Notes: generated by a model not told the origin, from the sequence alone. Numbered from the stretch's first letter, positions 24,470 through 34,411 are shown. The stretch is DNA of 64,000 nucleotides from Marivita sp. (GCF_022763305.1 NZ_JALEGT010000041.1:62001-126000); one strand, 5' to 3'. Program-made: numbers and translations.

Positions 24470-26055
24470 TTGACGGTGCAGCCCGGACCGAAAAGTGACA
24501 ATCAGACCGTGTCTACGACCACAGGCATGAACAATACGCCCAAGGGCCCTGTGACCATCTTGGGAGACGCATATGTCGGCGAAACGCTGATTGCGCGCCC
24601 CAATGGTATCGGCGATGCCGACGGCATCGATTATTTGACCGAAACCTTTCAATGGCTTCGGGACGGGACCGCAATCCAAGGCGCAACAGGCCGAACTTAT
24701 GACGTTACATTGGCCGATGTCGGTACACAGCTGAGCATTCGGTACACTTATTTCGATTTCGGCGGCACGTTGGAAATACTGACAAGTGATCCCGAACCTG
24801 CCGTCCCACCGGCGGCACGCCAATTCCTGTCGACACGGGACCCTATAATCCGTTGATGATCCTTGGTGAGGCAGTCGTCGGCGATACCCTGACGGCGCGC
24901 CCCAATGCGGTCACTGATCCAAATGGGATCGACTCTCAGTCGATTGGCTTTCAATGGTTGCGTGATGGCAACCCGATTCCAGGTGCCACGGCCCAAGCCT
25001 ACGACGTAACCGATTCAGACATTGGTGCGGAAATCTCGGTCGAATTTACCTATGTCGATCTCCTGGGTACAGCGCGCTCCCTGACAAGCAACCCAAAGGC
25101 CGAGGTGCCGGTGCCGGTCCTCGAGGAGGTCCCGCCCACACCGCCCATCGACGAGACACCGTCCGATCTTCTGAATGGCACCTCCGACGCCGACGCACTC
25201 CGAGCGGCTTCGGGCCTCAAGCGCATCAACGGACTGGACGACACAGATACGGTCTATTTCGAAGGACACCAGTCGAACTATACGGTGACCATCTCTGGCG
25301 ACACCGTGTCGGTTTCAGATCACCGGTACAACGGCCTTGGGACAATTGCCCTCGACAGCATAGAACTGATCGACTTCACGACGGAACTGCCCGAATTCGA
25401 CGGACCATTCGACCTGCGGACCTTTGGCGGGCTATCAGGGCTCGAGGCTGCGGCGGTCGAAGATTTGATCGAAATCTACATTGCTTATTTTGATCGCGCA
25501 CCTGACGCCGTTGGTCTGAATTTTTGGGGGTCTGCTTTTGCAAACGGACTCTCGCTTGACGAAATTGCGGCGCTCTTTGCGGACCAGGACGAGACCCGCG
25601 CGACGTATCCGGAAGGGACATCAAGCAGTGAGTTTGCAAGTTCGGTCTATTCCAACGTGCTGGGCAGAAACCCGGACATCGCCGGGCTGGCCTTTTGGAC
25701 CGAAGCGCTCGACTCGCGAACAGTCTCGCGCGACCAGTTGATCATTCAGATGCTGGAAGGTGCACGAGCACCGCTCAAGATCGATCGCGGGCATGAATTC
25801 GTCAGCCAGCAAATTGCAGATCAACAATACCTCGACAGCAAGATCGATATCGGCGCGTTCTTTGCGGTGCACAGAGGGTTGACCGACGTTACCCAAGCGG
25901 AGGTGGTAATGGATCTTTACGACGGCACGACCTCGGGATTGATCGCTGCTGTAGATGCCATCGACACCTACTACGATGATGCACAGAACCCGTTTGATGG
26001 AGGAGCGTTTCTGCTTCAGATCGTCGGCTTGCTCGACAGCCCGTTCCTCGACTGA
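24470..26055 (+). pseudogene. Repeat/DUF4214 surface protein gene split by a frameshift
   Basis: Two adjacent ORFs (24470-24856 and 24853-26055) are one gene. Each carries the same repeat of about 95 residues (VGETLIARPN...FQWLRDG...TYDV and VGDTLTARPN...FQWLRDG...AYDV). Reading past the first stop in the second frame gives GGTPIPVDTGPYNPLMILGEA, which bridges the two copies. A 1-base change near 24810 therefore breaks the frame. The C-terminal 180 residues have two DUF4214-like units (IYIAYFDRAPDAVGLNFW and YSNVLGRNPDIAGLAFW). Such proteins are usually secreted or S-layer/adhesin-like. The 5' end is uncertain. A sequencing error is an alternative. Confidence 0.65.
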
Positions 26056-26058
26056 CCG

Positions 26059-26970
26059 TCAGGCGATCACCCGGTCTGACAGCGCGTCGGCCAGGAAGTC
26101 GAAGACGACACGCATGCGCCGGTTCGACAGGATATCCCGGTGTGCTGTCAGCCAGATCGGGAATTTGACCTCCGGCAGATCGGGCGAGGCACGCGTGACG
26201 GCAGGATCGGCATCGCCGATCCGCGCGTCGATCACGGCAACGCCCAAGCCCTGCCGCATCATCTCCCACATCGCAAGGTAGCTCGTGCACTCATAAGCCA
26301 CGGCCTCGACCGGGATCGGCACACCCAACCCCTGCATCGCGCGGACGAAATCCTCGGCCGGACCGGGCGCAATGACACCAAGCCGGGTCCAGTCGTGCGC
26401 ATCCGTGATCAGGCCCTTTTGATGGATCAGCTCGCGGGCCGCGAAGACCGTCGCACTTGCGTCGGGCAGACGTCGTGCGACAAGATCGGGCTCTTTTGGG
26501 CGAAAGTTGCGCAGGGCGATATCGGCCTCGCGGCGCATCAGGTCGGTCGCCTGATTGTCCGCAACGATCCGCAGGATGATCCCGGGCTCTTTTGCGCGCA
26601 AACGCTTGAGAATCGGCGGTAACAGCAAACCGGCATAGGCATCCGATGCGGAAATCGTGACAGGTCCGGACAGACCGTCGGATTGGCCATGAGCTGCAAT
26701 GGAAAGCGCCATCGCGGCCTCTCCCATCTTTCGGGCATGAGCGACAAGCTCGGCTCCGGCCGGAGTTAGTTCCAACCCGCGCCCGAACCGTTCGAAAAGC
26801 ACCACACCCAATTCGGTCTGCAGGGCGTCCACCTGCCGGCCCAGCGTCGGCTGCGCCAGCCCAAGCGCCCGTGCCGCAGCGGACAGCGATCCTTCCTCAG
26901 CGGTCACGAGAAACGCGCGCACCCGGTTCCAATCAAAAGTGACAGACGACCAATCCATGCAAAATTGCAT
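26059..26970 (-). CDS. LysR-family transcriptional regulator
   Basis: 303 residues (299 if it starts at ATG 26958). The HTH is FLVTAEEGSLSAAARALGLAQPTLGRQVDALQTELGVVLFERFGRGLELTPAG, followed by the LysR substrate-binding domain. It is divergent from the DUF4386 gene, which is its probable target. ATGCAA-AA-TTGCAT overlaps its own start codon, as expected for autoregulation. The inducer is unknown. Confidence 0.9.
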   Translation of the reverse strand: MQFCMDWSSVTFDWNRVRAFLVTAEEGSLSAAARALGLAQPTLGRQVDALQTELGVVLFERFGRGLELTPAGAELVAHARKMGEAAMALSIAAHGQSDGLSGPVTISASDAYAGLLLPPILKRLRAKEPGIILRIVADNQATDLMRREADIALRNFRPKEPDLVARRLPDASATVFAARELIHQKGLITDAHDWTRLGVIAPGPAEDFVRAMQGLGVPIPVEAVAYECTSYLAMWEMMRQGLGVAVIDARIGDADPAVTRASPDLPEVKFPIWLTAHRDILSNRRMRVVFDFLADALSDRVIA

Positions 26971-27022
26971 ATCAGAAATAGATATCTCGTCAATTTTGTT
27001 GATGCGATCCCTCGCATATAGT
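26957..27022. promoter_or_regulatory. Dyads in the LysR/DUF4386 divergent region
   Basis: Two inverted repeats stand in the gap: ATGCAA-AA-TTGCAT at 26957-26970 over the lysR start, and ATGCGA-tccc-TCGCAT at 27002-27017. The second lies between a weak -35 (TTTGTT, 26995) and TATAGT (27017-27022), the best rightward -10. These are candidate LysR binding sites. Confidence 0.4.
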
Positions 27023-27131
27023 CCCGTCAGTCGCCTTGAGATGCGGCACGCCCATCACACCGCCTTCTCACAACGGACATTTGCCTCGCAGCTGTCCGAC
27101 CCAACCGTATTGCCGCAAGAAAGGACTTCCG

Positions 27132-27863
27132 ATGCACGCCTTTTCAGACCCCACCTCCCCGACCTATGCCCGGCTCACGGGCATCTTCTATCTCGGCATT
27201 GCCATCGCTGGCGGGTTTGCCATCGCCTATGTCCCCTCACAGATTGTCGTGCAGGGCGATCCGGCCCAGACCGTGTCCAATATTCTGAACCGCAGTTCGC
27301 TCTACCGGTCCGGCATCGCCGCGGATGTGGTTGTAATGCTGTTCGAGATCATGGCCCTGTCCATGCTCTACTTCATGTTCAAGCCGGTCTCGGCAACGCT
27401 GTCCATGGCAGCTGCAATGGCACGGCTCAGCATGGTGAGCGTGATGTCCGCCATGCTCTTTTTTCACGCCGGCGCAACGCTTCTGGCCACCTCGCCTGCA
27501 CTTATGTCCAGTTTCGATGCAGGCCAACGTGCCGATCTGGCGGGCCTGCTGCTCGAAATGCACCGCGCGGGCGTGTGGATCTGGCAGGTGTTCTTCACCC
27601 TGCACCTTGCCCTGCTGGGCGGGCTGGTGCTGGCCTCTGGCCGCTTCCCCCGCCTGATTGGCATCGGCCTCATGGTCGGCGCTTCCGGATACCTGCTCGA
27701 CAGCGTCTATGCTTTTGCCTTTCCCGAGGCTGCCTGGCTGGGCCTGCTGCGCGTCGGGCTTCTGGCCGTCGTGACACTGTCCGAGATCAGCTTTGCGCTC
27801 TGGCTTCTGATCAAGGGCCAAGGACGGTCTGCCGACAGCTTCAAGTCGACAGCGACCGCCTGA
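27132..27863 (+). CDS. DUF4386 family membrane protein
   Basis: 243 residues with about six hydrophobic helices: LTGIFYLGIAIAGGFAIAYVPS, DVVVMLFEIMALSMLYFMF, LSMVSVMSAMLFFHAGATLL, VWIWQVFFTLHLALLGGLVLASG, LIGIGLMVGASGYLLDSVYAF and LRVGLLAVVTLSEISFALWLLI. The opening TSPTYARLTGIFYL matches the DUF4386 pattern. No enzymatic motif is seen and the function is unknown. The ATG at 27132 follows GAAAGGA. It is followed by a strong terminator. Confidence 0.75.
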   Translation: MHAFSDPTSPTYARLTGIFYLGIAIAGGFAIAYVPSQIVVQGDPAQTVSNILNRSSLYRSGIAADVVVMLFEIMALSMLYFMFKPVSATLSMAAAMARLSMVSVMSAMLFFHAGATLLATSPALMSSFDAGQRADLAGLLLEMHRAGVWIWQVFFTLHLALLGGLVLASGRFPRLIGIGLMVGASGYLLDSVYAFAFPEAAWLGLLRVGLLAVVTLSEISFALWLLIKGQGRSADSFKSTATA

Positions 27864-27872
27864 CACAACGAC

Positions 27873-27901
27873 AAACGGGCGGCACAACGGGCCGCCCGTT
27901 T
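27873..27901 (+). terminator. Rho-independent terminator, possibly bidirectional
   Basis: AAACGGGCGGC (27873-27883) pairs perfectly with GCCGCCCGTTT (27891-27901) across a 7-nt loop, with a TTTTC tail on the plus strand. It lies between convergent DUF4386 and ompA-like genes. The minus-strand tail (GTTTGTC) is weaker. Confidence 0.85.
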
Positions 27902-27923
27902 TCATGAAGGCACAAGACCCTGT

Positions 27924-29117
27924 CTAGTTTTCGAGGATCACGTCGAAATCGACACGACGCTCGCTCAGCCCGGGTTGACCCGCCAGAACCTGCGGCGTCG
28001 AATGCGCCGCGATGATGATCTGCTCTGGATCAAAGCCCGCCGCAACCAGCGAACTCATCAGGGCGACGGCCCGCAGCCGCGCGGTTGTCGGCGTCTCGCC
28101 AGAGCCGGGTTCATCCGAGAACTGCCCGACAACGCGCAGTCGCACATCGGGACAGGCACTGGCCTTGGCGGCAAGATCGACGACCGCAGGCATACCGTCC
28201 GACGGGGCGGTGATGGACCGGGGCGAATAGAACAGCTTGGTCTGCGCGACAGCCGCCTGAAGCTGGGCGGCACAGGCAGAGGGTGCCGCACCCAGGGGGC
28301 GTGGCTGCCCGATCACGCCCGCACGTTGCGACACCTCGCGGATTTCGAACTCCACGCGGCGGTCATAGAACGCAGCAGACTCTGTGCCGGTGATCCGCGA
28401 CGGTTGCTGGCTGCCCAATCCGACTGACCGGAACCGGGTTGTGTCGATGCCCGACGCAGCAATGCGCTGCAGCACCGAGTCGGCGCGCTGTTGGCTCAAC
28501 CGAAGATTAGCCGCAGGATCACCGGACGGATCGGAATGACCTTCGACCACGATTTCGACATTCGGACAATCCTGCGCCACGAGGCCGATCAGCCGCGCTT
28601 GCGCCATTCCTGCATCATCCGCTGTCAGGCCCCCGCTCGGGAAATAGACGCGCGCTTCACTGGCAAGAACGCGCAGGTCATCAACGCAGGAGGCGTCCTG
28701 CGCAAGCTTCGCCTGTGCGGCGGCAAAAAACGCCCCGGGATTGGAGGTCGGGCTGACTTTGGGTTCAGGCTCGATCGAGACAGGTTGCGGCTCGACTTTG
28801 GGCTGCACCGGCGTCACCACCGCCGGCTCTACCGGAGCAGGCGTCGGAGCGAGTGTGACCTCGGGTGGCTGTGGGGCCTGTTGCACCACGGCCTGCACTG
28901 CCGCGATGCTTCCGGTGCCTTGCGGCACAAGCCCGATCTCCTGCTCACCCAGCGCAACCGGGTTCTGCGACATGGTGCGAGACACTTCGAAGTCGGTCGC
29001 GACATCGACCGGTGCCGCGTCCCTTGGTCCAAAACTGATAACACCTGTGGCCGCCAACACGATTGCGGTTGTTGGCGCAATCCACGGCAAATGCTCTTTC
29101 AAAATTCGTAACGACAT
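27924..29117 (-). CDS. OmpA-family envelope protein
   Basis: 397 residues. An N-terminal hydrophobic anchor or signal (WIAPTTAIVLAATGVISF) is followed by a Pro-rich spacer of about 80 residues (APTPAPVEPAVVTPVQPKVEPQPV). An OmpA C-like peptidoglycan-binding domain comes next (VYFPSGGLTADDAG...VVEGHSDPSGDPAANLRLSQQRADSVLQ...RRVEFEI). A second, more diverged copy follows (LFYSPRSITAPSDG...LRVVGQFSDEPGS...ARLRAVALMSSL...RRVDFDVI). Two tandem domains are unusual. It probably sits in the inner membrane and reaches the cell wall. Confidence 0.75.
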   Translation of the reverse strand: MSLRILKEHLPWIAPTTAIVLAATGVISFGPRDAAPVDVATDFEVSRTMSQNPVALGEQEIGLVPQGTGSIAAVQAVVQQAPQPPEVTLAPTPAPVEPAVVTPVQPKVEPQPVSIEPEPKVSPTSNPGAFFAAAQAKLAQDASCVDDLRVLASEARVYFPSGGLTADDAGMAQARLIGLVAQDCPNVEIVVEGHSDPSGDPAANLRLSQQRADSVLQRIAASGIDTTRFRSVGLGSQQPSRITGTESAAFYDRRVEFEIREVSQRAGVIGQPRPLGAAPSACAAQLQAAVAQTKLFYSPRSITAPSDGMPAVVDLAAKASACPDVRLRVVGQFSDEPGSGETPTTARLRAVALMSSLVAAGFDPEQIIIAAHSTPQVLAGQPGLSERRVDFDVILEN

Positions 29118-29168
29118 GCTCTTCCCCCAGACTTTAGCAGCATCGCGAGCGTTGTATCGCTCAACATC

Positions 29169-29198
29169 TTGACAGCGTATCTTTAGATACTGCCTAAT
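29169..29198 (+). promoter_or_regulatory. Candidate promoter for pheS operon
   Basis: TTGACA (29169-29174) is a consensus -35 box, with CCTAAT (29193-29198) 18 bp downstream. GTATC-ttta-GATAC lies in the spacer. It would give a leader of about 165 nt before pheS. Confidence 0.5.
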
Positions 29199-29367
29199 TT
29201 GGGATAGGGGTCAACATCTATGTGGCAACCCTGCGCTGCAATCTAGAATTTCCGTTCGCCTGTCACATTCCCGCGCCAGATCGAAAGAATCCTGCCTGCG
29301 TTTTCGGCTGCCTTGCGTCCCTGCACGGTCGCGGCTAGGGAAAGCACGACACGAGCCGGAGGGTGAC

Positions 29368-30438
29368 ATGGACGATCTGCGCGACAAGTATATTGGGCTG
29401 ATTGCGGCGGCGGGCGATGAAGCGACGCTCGAAGACCTGCGCGTGCAGGCGGTCGGCAAGAAAGGCGAGATCAGCCTTCTGATGCGCGAACTGGGCAAAA
29501 TGAGTCCCGAGGAACGCCAGACCGCTGGCCCTGCCTTGAACGCCCTCAAGGACGAGATCAACTCGGCGCTGTCCGCGAAGAAAGCGGCGCTCGAAGATGC
29601 GGCGCTCGATGAGCGTCTGCGCGGCGAATGGCTGGATGTCACCCTGCCCGGCCGCCCCCGCCGCATGGGCACCATCCACCCGATCAGCCAGGTCACCGAA
29701 GAGGTCACCGCGATTTTCGCCGATATGGGCTTTGCCGTCGCCGAAGGCCCGCAGATCGACACCGACTGGTACAATTTCGACGCGCTGAACATCCCCGGCC
29801 ACCACCCCGCGCGGGCCGAGATGGACACGTTCTACATGCACCGCGCCGAGGGCGACAACCGCCCGCCGCATGTGCTGCGCACACACACCTCACCAGTGCA
29901 GATCCGGTCGATGGAGAAAACCGGCGCACCGATCCGCGTGATCGCACCGGGCCGCGTCTACCGCGCCGACTATGACCAGACCCACACGCCGATGTTCCAC
30001 CAGGTCGAAGGCCTTGCCATCGACAAGGACATCTCCATGGCGAACCTGAAATGGGTGCTGGAAGAATTCGTGAAGGCCTATTTCGAGGTCGACGATGTCG
30101 AGTTGCGCTTCCGCGCCTCGCACTTCCCGTTCACCGAACCGTCGGCCGAGGTCGACATCCGCTGTTCCTGGGAAGGCGGCACGCTGAAAGTGGGCGAAGG
30201 CGACGATTGGCTCGAAATCCTTGGCTCCGGCATGGTGCACCCAAAGGTCCTGCAGAACGCGGGCGTCGATCCGTCCGAATGGCAAGGCTTTGCTTTCGGC
30301 ATGGGCATCGACCGCATCGCGATGCTGAAATACGGCATCCCCGACCTGCGCGCCTTCTTCGATTCAGATCTCCGCTGGCTGCGCCATTACGGCTTTGCCG
30401 CGCTCGACGTGCCAACACTTCACGCCGGATTGAGCTGA
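29368..30438 (+). CDS. pheS: Phenylalanyl-tRNA synthetase alpha subunit
   Basis: Catalytic subunit of the alpha2-beta2 enzyme that charges tRNA-Phe. 356 residues, normal length. The N-terminal coiled coil is followed by the class II core: [19 protein letters not shown], the Phe pocket around FWDF-like [23 protein letters not shown], motif 2 [20 protein letters not shown] and motif 3 [24 protein letters not shown] precedes the ATG. It heads an operon with yrhK-like and pheT. Confidence 0.97.
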   Translation: MDDLRDKYIGLIAAAGDEATLEDLRVQAVGKKGEISLLMRELGKMSPEERQTAGPALNALKDEINSALSAKKAALEDAALDERLRGEWLDVTLPGRPRRMGTIHPISQVTEEVTAIFADMGFAVAEGPQIDTDWYNFDALNIPGHHPARAEMDTFYMHRAEGDNRPPHVLRTHTSPVQIRSMEKTGAPIRVIAPGRVYRADYDQTHTPMFHQVEGLAIDKDISMANLKWVLEEFVKAYFEVDDVELRFRASHFPFTEPSAEVDIRCSWEGGTLKVGEGDDWLEILGSGMVHPKVLQNAGVDPSEWQGFAFGMGIDRIAMLKYGIPDLRAFFDSDLRWLRHYGFAALDVPTLHAGLS

Positions 30439-30475
30439 CGCCCGGCCGACCCGAAACACCAAATCACAGCGACAG

Positions 30476-30757
30476 ATGCTTTTCAGCCGCGACCACAGAC
30501 AGGGAACCGACGAACAGCGCCGCCTCTACGCGGCGTTCGAAGTGACCTATACGCTGGTCGACTTCGCAGCGGCACTCTGTTTCGTCGTCGGCTCGGTGAT
30601 GTTCTTTTCCGAAGACTGGCAGACTGCCGGCACCTGGCTCTTTCTGATCGGCTCGATCTGCTTCGCGCTGAAACCGACACTCCGCGTTGTCCGCGAACTC
30701 AAACTCGCGGCCATCGGCGATGACAAAGACCTTGCGCAAAGGTTCAAAGGGGACTGA
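30476..30757 (+). CDS. YrhK-like small membrane protein
   Basis: 93 residues with two hydrophobic segments (YTLVDFAAALCFVVGSVMFF and AGTWLFLIGSICFALKPTLRVVREL), matching the YrhK-like domain. It lies between pheS and pheT, 2 bp before pheT. Its conservation at this place in the group hints at co-regulation with tRNA charging, but no function is known. Confidence 0.75.
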   Translation: MLFSRDHRQGTDEQRRLYAAFEVTYTLVDFAAALCFVVGSVMFFSEDWQTAGTWLFLIGSICFALKPTLRVVRELKLAAIGDDKDLAQRFKGD

Positions 30758-30759
30758 CC

Positions 30760-33156
30760 ATGAAATTCACCCTCTCCTGGCTGAAAAAGCACCTCGACAC
30801 CACCGCGACCGTGGACGAGATCACCTATGCCCTGACCGATCTGGGCCTCGAGGTCGAAGGCGTCGAGAACCCGGCGGACAAGCTCAAGACCTTTACGCTG
30901 GCCAAGGTGAAGCACGCCGAACAGCACCCCGATGCCGACCGCCTGCGCGTCTGCACGGTCGAGACCGACGAAGGCGACAAGCAGATCGTCTGCGGCGCCC
31001 CGAACGCACGCGCGGGCATCACCGTCGTTCTGGCGAAACCGGGCGACTATGTGCCGGGCATCGACGTCACGCTCAGCGTCGGCAACATCCGCGGTGTCGA
31101 AAGCCACGGCATGATGGCCTCGGAACGCGAGTTGGAACTAAGCGACGAACATGACGGCATCATCGAACTGCCCTCGGGCGAGGTTGGCCAGAAATTCATT
31201 GACTGGCTGGCACAAAACGACCCCGCCAAGGTCGACCCGGTGATCGAAATCGCCATCACCCCCAACCGCCCCGACGCGCTTGGGGTGCAGGGCATCGCCC
31301 GCGATCTGGCGGCGCGGGGTCTGGGCACGCTCAAGACCAAACCCGTTGATGCCGTGCCCGCCAGCTTCACCGCCGACACCAAGGTTGTGATCGACGCCGA
31401 CACGCTGGACGGCTGCCCGCTCTTCTGTGGGCGCATCATTCGCGGCGTGAAAAACGGCCCAAGCCCGCAATGGCTGCAGGACGCCCTGCGCGCCATCGGC
31501 CTGCGCCCGATCAACTTCCTTGTCGATGTGACCAACTTCTTCACCTACGACCGCAACCGCTCGCTTCACGTCTTCGACATGGCCAAGGTGACAGGCGATC
31601 TGCGCGTGCACCGCGCCAAGGGTGGTGAGGAACTGCTGGCGCTCGACGGCAAGACCTACACGCTCCAGCCCGGCCATATGGTCATTTCCGACGCCAAAGG
31701 CCCCGAAAGCATCGCCGGCATCATGGGCGGCGAGGAAACAGGCTGCACCGACGAGACCACGGATGTCTTTGTCGAAAGCGCCTATTGGGACCCGATCCAG
31801 ATCGCCTACACGGGCCGCGCGCTCAAGATCAACTCCGATGCGCGCTACCGCTTTGAACGGGGTGTCGATCCGGCCTTCACGCCCGAAGGTCTGGAACTGG
31901 CCGTGCGGATGATCGTCGATCACGCAGGCGGTGAAGCCTCCGATCTGATCCAGGCGGGTGCCGTGCCCGACACCTCCCGCGCCTACAAGCTTGACCCCGC
32001 GCGGGTGATCTCGCTTGTCGGCATGGAGATCCCCGAGGCCGAGCAGCGTCAGACCCTGACCGCCCTTGGTTTCAAGCTCGAAGGCAACATGGCCCGCGTC
32101 CCGTCCTGGCGTCCCGACGTCATGGGCGAGGCCGATCTGGTCGAAGAGGTCGCCCGCATCGCCTCTCTGACCAAGCTGGAAGGCAAACCGATGCGCCGTA
32201 TGGACCCCGGTGTGCCCAAGCCGATCCTGTCCCCGATGCAGCGCCGCGAACGCGCTGCCCGTCGGACAGCGGCGGCGCTTGGCTACAACGAATGTGTGAC
32301 CTACAGCTTCATCGACAAAGCCTCTGCCACGCTCTTCGGTGGCGGCGATGACGGCACAATGCTCGCCAACCCGATCAGCTCGGACATGAGCCACATGCGC
32401 CCTGCTTTGCTGCCCGGTCTGTTGCAAGCCGCCGCCCGCAATCAGGCGCGCGGGTTCATGGATCTGGCGCTCTTCGAACTCGGTCACGCCTTCCACGGCG
32501 GAGAACCGGAAGAGCAACACCTGATGCTGTCCGGTGTCCTGATCGGCAAGACCGGCCCCAAAAACGTCCACGGCACCGCCCGCCCGGTTGATGTCTTCGA
32601 CGCGAAGGCCGATGCCGAAGCGATCCTTTCTGCGATGGGCGCACCCGCCAAAACCCAGATCCTGCGCGGTGCCAGCGACTGGTGGCATCCGGGCCGTCAC
32701 GGCATGATCTGCCTCGGCCCGAAAAAGGTGCTGGGCGTCTTTGGCGAACTGCACCCCAAGGTGCTCAAGGCGATGGATGTCAAAGGCCCGGTTGTCGGCT
32801 TCACCCTCTGGCCGCAGGAAATCCCGCTGCCGCGCAAGACGGGGGCAACACGCCCGGCTTTGGTGCTGAATGACCTGCAGGCGGTGGAACGCGATTTCGC
32901 CTTTGTTGTCGATGCTCAAGTCGCAGCACTTGACCTGATGAACGCCGCAGCCGGGGCCGACAAGGCGCTGATCTCGGACGTGCGTCTCTTCGATGAATTC
33001 ATCGGTGGGTCGCTGGGTGAGGGCAAGAAATCCCTCGCCATCACCGTGCGGCTTCAGCCGACCGACAGCACCCTCAAGGAAGCCGACATCGAAGCGGTCG
33101 GCAAGAAGATCATCGAGAAGGTCGAAAAAGCCACCGGCGGCGTGCTGCGCGGCTAA
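30760..33156 (+). CDS. pheT: Phenylalanyl-tRNA synthetase beta subunit
   Basis: 798 residues, normal for bacterial PheT. In order: the N-terminal tRNA-binding domain (KLKTFTLAKVKHAEQHPDADRLRVC), the B3/4 editing domain (around residues 210-380, with GIMGGEETGCTDETTDVFVESAYWDP), the B5 domain, the catalytic-like core (MRPALLPGLLQAAARN) and the C-terminal ferredoxin-fold anticodon-binding domain ending ATGGVLRG. Large minus-strand ORFs here are shadows. Confidence 0.97.
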   Translation: MKFTLSWLKKHLDTTATVDEITYALTDLGLEVEGVENPADKLKTFTLAKVKHAEQHPDADRLRVCTVETDEGDKQIVCGAPNARAGITVVLAKPGDYVPGIDVTLSVGNIRGVESHGMMASERELELSDEHDGIIELPSGEVGQKFIDWLAQNDPAKVDPVIEIAITPNRPDALGVQGIARDLAARGLGTLKTKPVDAVPASFTADTKVVIDADTLDGCPLFCGRIIRGVKNGPSPQWLQDALRAIGLRPINFLVDVTNFFTYDRNRSLHVFDMAKVTGDLRVHRAKGGEELLALDGKTYTLQPGHMVISDAKGPESIAGIMGGEETGCTDETTDVFVESAYWDPIQIAYTGRALKINSDARYRFERGVDPAFTPEGLELAVRMIVDHAGGEASDLIQAGAVPDTSRAYKLDPARVISLVGMEIPEAEQRQTLTALGFKLEGNMARVPSWRPDVMGEADLVEEVARIASLTKLEGKPMRRMDPGVPKPILSPMQRRERAARRTAAALGYNECVTYSFIDKASATLFGGGDDGTMLANPISSDMSHMRPALLPGLLQAAARNQARGFMDLALFELGHAFHGGEPEEQHLMLSGVLIGKTGPKNVHGTARPVDVFDAKADAEAILSAMGAPAKTQILRGASDWWHPGRHGMICLGPKKVLGVFGELHPKVLKAMDVKGPVVGFTLWPQEIPLPRKTGATRPALVLNDLQAVERDFAFVVDAQVAALDLMNAAAGADKALISDVRLFDEFIGGSLGEGKKSLAITVRLQPTDSTLKEADIEAVGKKIIEKVEKATGGVLRG

Positions 33157-33185
33157 GGCACCATAGCGAAAAAGGCGGGGCCACC

Positions 33186-33818
33186 ATGTATAAGTCTGCG
33201 AAATTCTGGGATCGGATCGCGGACAAATACGCGGCCTCGCCCATCCGCAATCAGGCCGCCTACGAGGCCACGCTCGACCGGATGCGCGAGCTGCTGTCGC
33301 CCACGGACACCGTTCTCGAACTCGGCTGCGGCACCGGCACGACCGCCCTCGCCCTTGCGCCAAGCGTTCAGCACATCACAGCCACCGATGTCTCGGACGC
33401 GATGCTGGACAAAGGCCGCGACAAGGCGCAGGCAGCGGGCACCACCAATGTCGACTTCGTCCAATCCGACGCGGCGGATGCCCCCGCAGGCCCGTTTGAC
33501 GCGGTTTTTGCGCTCAACCTGTTGCACCTGCTCGAAGACCTTGATGGCGCGCTGTCCGAGATCGCCAAGCGCACCAAACCAGGTGGTCTTTTCATCTCCA
33601 AGACCTTCTGCATGCCGGGCCGGGGCAGCATGATCTGGTGGTTCATCCAGCTTGGGCTGCCCATCGCCCAAGCCATTGGTAAAGCGCCTTTTTTCGCCAA
33701 GCTGTCGACCTCCGACCTGGACGCGGCCATCACGAAAGCCGGGTTCACCATCGTTGAGACCCAGATGGCTCCGGGCAAGGATCCCCGCCGCACGGTCATC
33801 GCCCGTCGGGCCGGGTGA
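33186..33818 (+). CDS. Class I SAM-dependent methyltransferase
   Basis: 210 residues. SAM motif I is VLELGCGTGTTALALAP (near residue 40), motif II is TATDVSDAMLDKGR, and PAGPFDAVFALNLLHLLEDLDGAL carries motif IV. A GxFISKTFCMP strand follows. The substrate cannot be read from the sequence. It is 30 bp after pheT in the same direction and may be co-transcribed. Confidence 0.85.
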   Translation: MYKSAKFWDRIADKYAASPIRNQAAYEATLDRMRELLSPTDTVLELGCGTGTTALALAPSVQHITATDVSDAMLDKGRDKAQAAGTTNVDFVQSDAADAPAGPFDAVFALNLLHLLEDLDGALSEIAKRTKPGGLFISKTFCMPGRGSMIWWFIQLGLPIAQAIGKAPFFAKLSTSDLDAAITKAGFTIVETQMAPGKDPRRTVIARRAG

Positions 33819-33872
33819 TTGGCCTTTCCGCCGATCTGCGCTACCCCTTTGCCCAAACAAAAGGAGTATCCC

Positions 33873-34322
33873 ATGGCCCTGCGTGTTTACCTGTCCGGCG
33901 AAATCCACACCGATTGGCGTGAACAGATCATCGACGCCTGTGCCGGTCTTGACGTGAGTTTCGACAGCCCGGTGACGGATCACGCCGCCAGCGACGATTG
34001 CGGTGTGGCGATCCTTGGTGCGGAAGAGAACAAGTACTGGCACGACCACAAGGGCGCGATGGTCAACGCGATCCGCACCCGTAAAGGCATTGCGGATGCC
34101 GATGTCGTGGTGGTGCGCTTTGGCGAAAAGTACAAACAGTGGAACGCTGCCTTCGATGCAGGGTATGCCGCCGCCTTGGGCAAGTCGCTGATCATCCTGC
34201 AACAGCCCGAACATGACCACGCCCTGAAAGAGGTGGATGCGGCCGCGCTGGCGATGACCCGCACGCCGCAGGAAGTGGCGCAGATCCTGCGCTATGTGCT
34301 GACCGGTTCGCTGCCGGGCTGA
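33873..34322 (+). CDS. YtoQ family protein
   Basis: 149 residues from ATG 33873 with AGGAG upstream. The track's start at 33819 lacks one. MALRVYLSGEIHTDWREQI...DSPVTDHAASDDCG...NKYWHDHKGAMVNAIRTRKGIADADVVVVRFGEKYKQWNAAFDAGYAAALGK is the YtoQ pattern, related to nucleoside 2-deoxyribosyltransferase folds. The biochemical role is unknown. It is followed by a strong terminator. Confidence 0.8.
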   Translation: MALRVYLSGEIHTDWREQIIDACAGLDVSFDSPVTDHAASDDCGVAILGAEENKYWHDHKGAMVNAIRTRKGIADADVVVVRFGEKYKQWNAAFDAGYAAALGKSLIILQQPEHDHALKEVDAAALAMTRTPQEVAQILRYVLTGSLPG

Positions 34323-34411
34323 ACGCTGCGCAACCCGGCTTTGGGCCTGCGTCCGTTTTGCGGCAGGGTTCCGCAATTTTCCCCGTGGATTGTTTCGGGA
34401 TGCGTGACAAA

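Noticed and set aside
29222-29338. Possible Phe leader peptide before pheS (GTG start, about 35 codons, 3 Phe)
   Set aside because: Only three scattered Phe codons, a weak start and no clear terminator/antiterminator pair, so an attenuator is not supported.
31138-33363. 741-residue minus-strand ORF
   Set aside because: It is the antisense of pheT, caused by high third-position GC.
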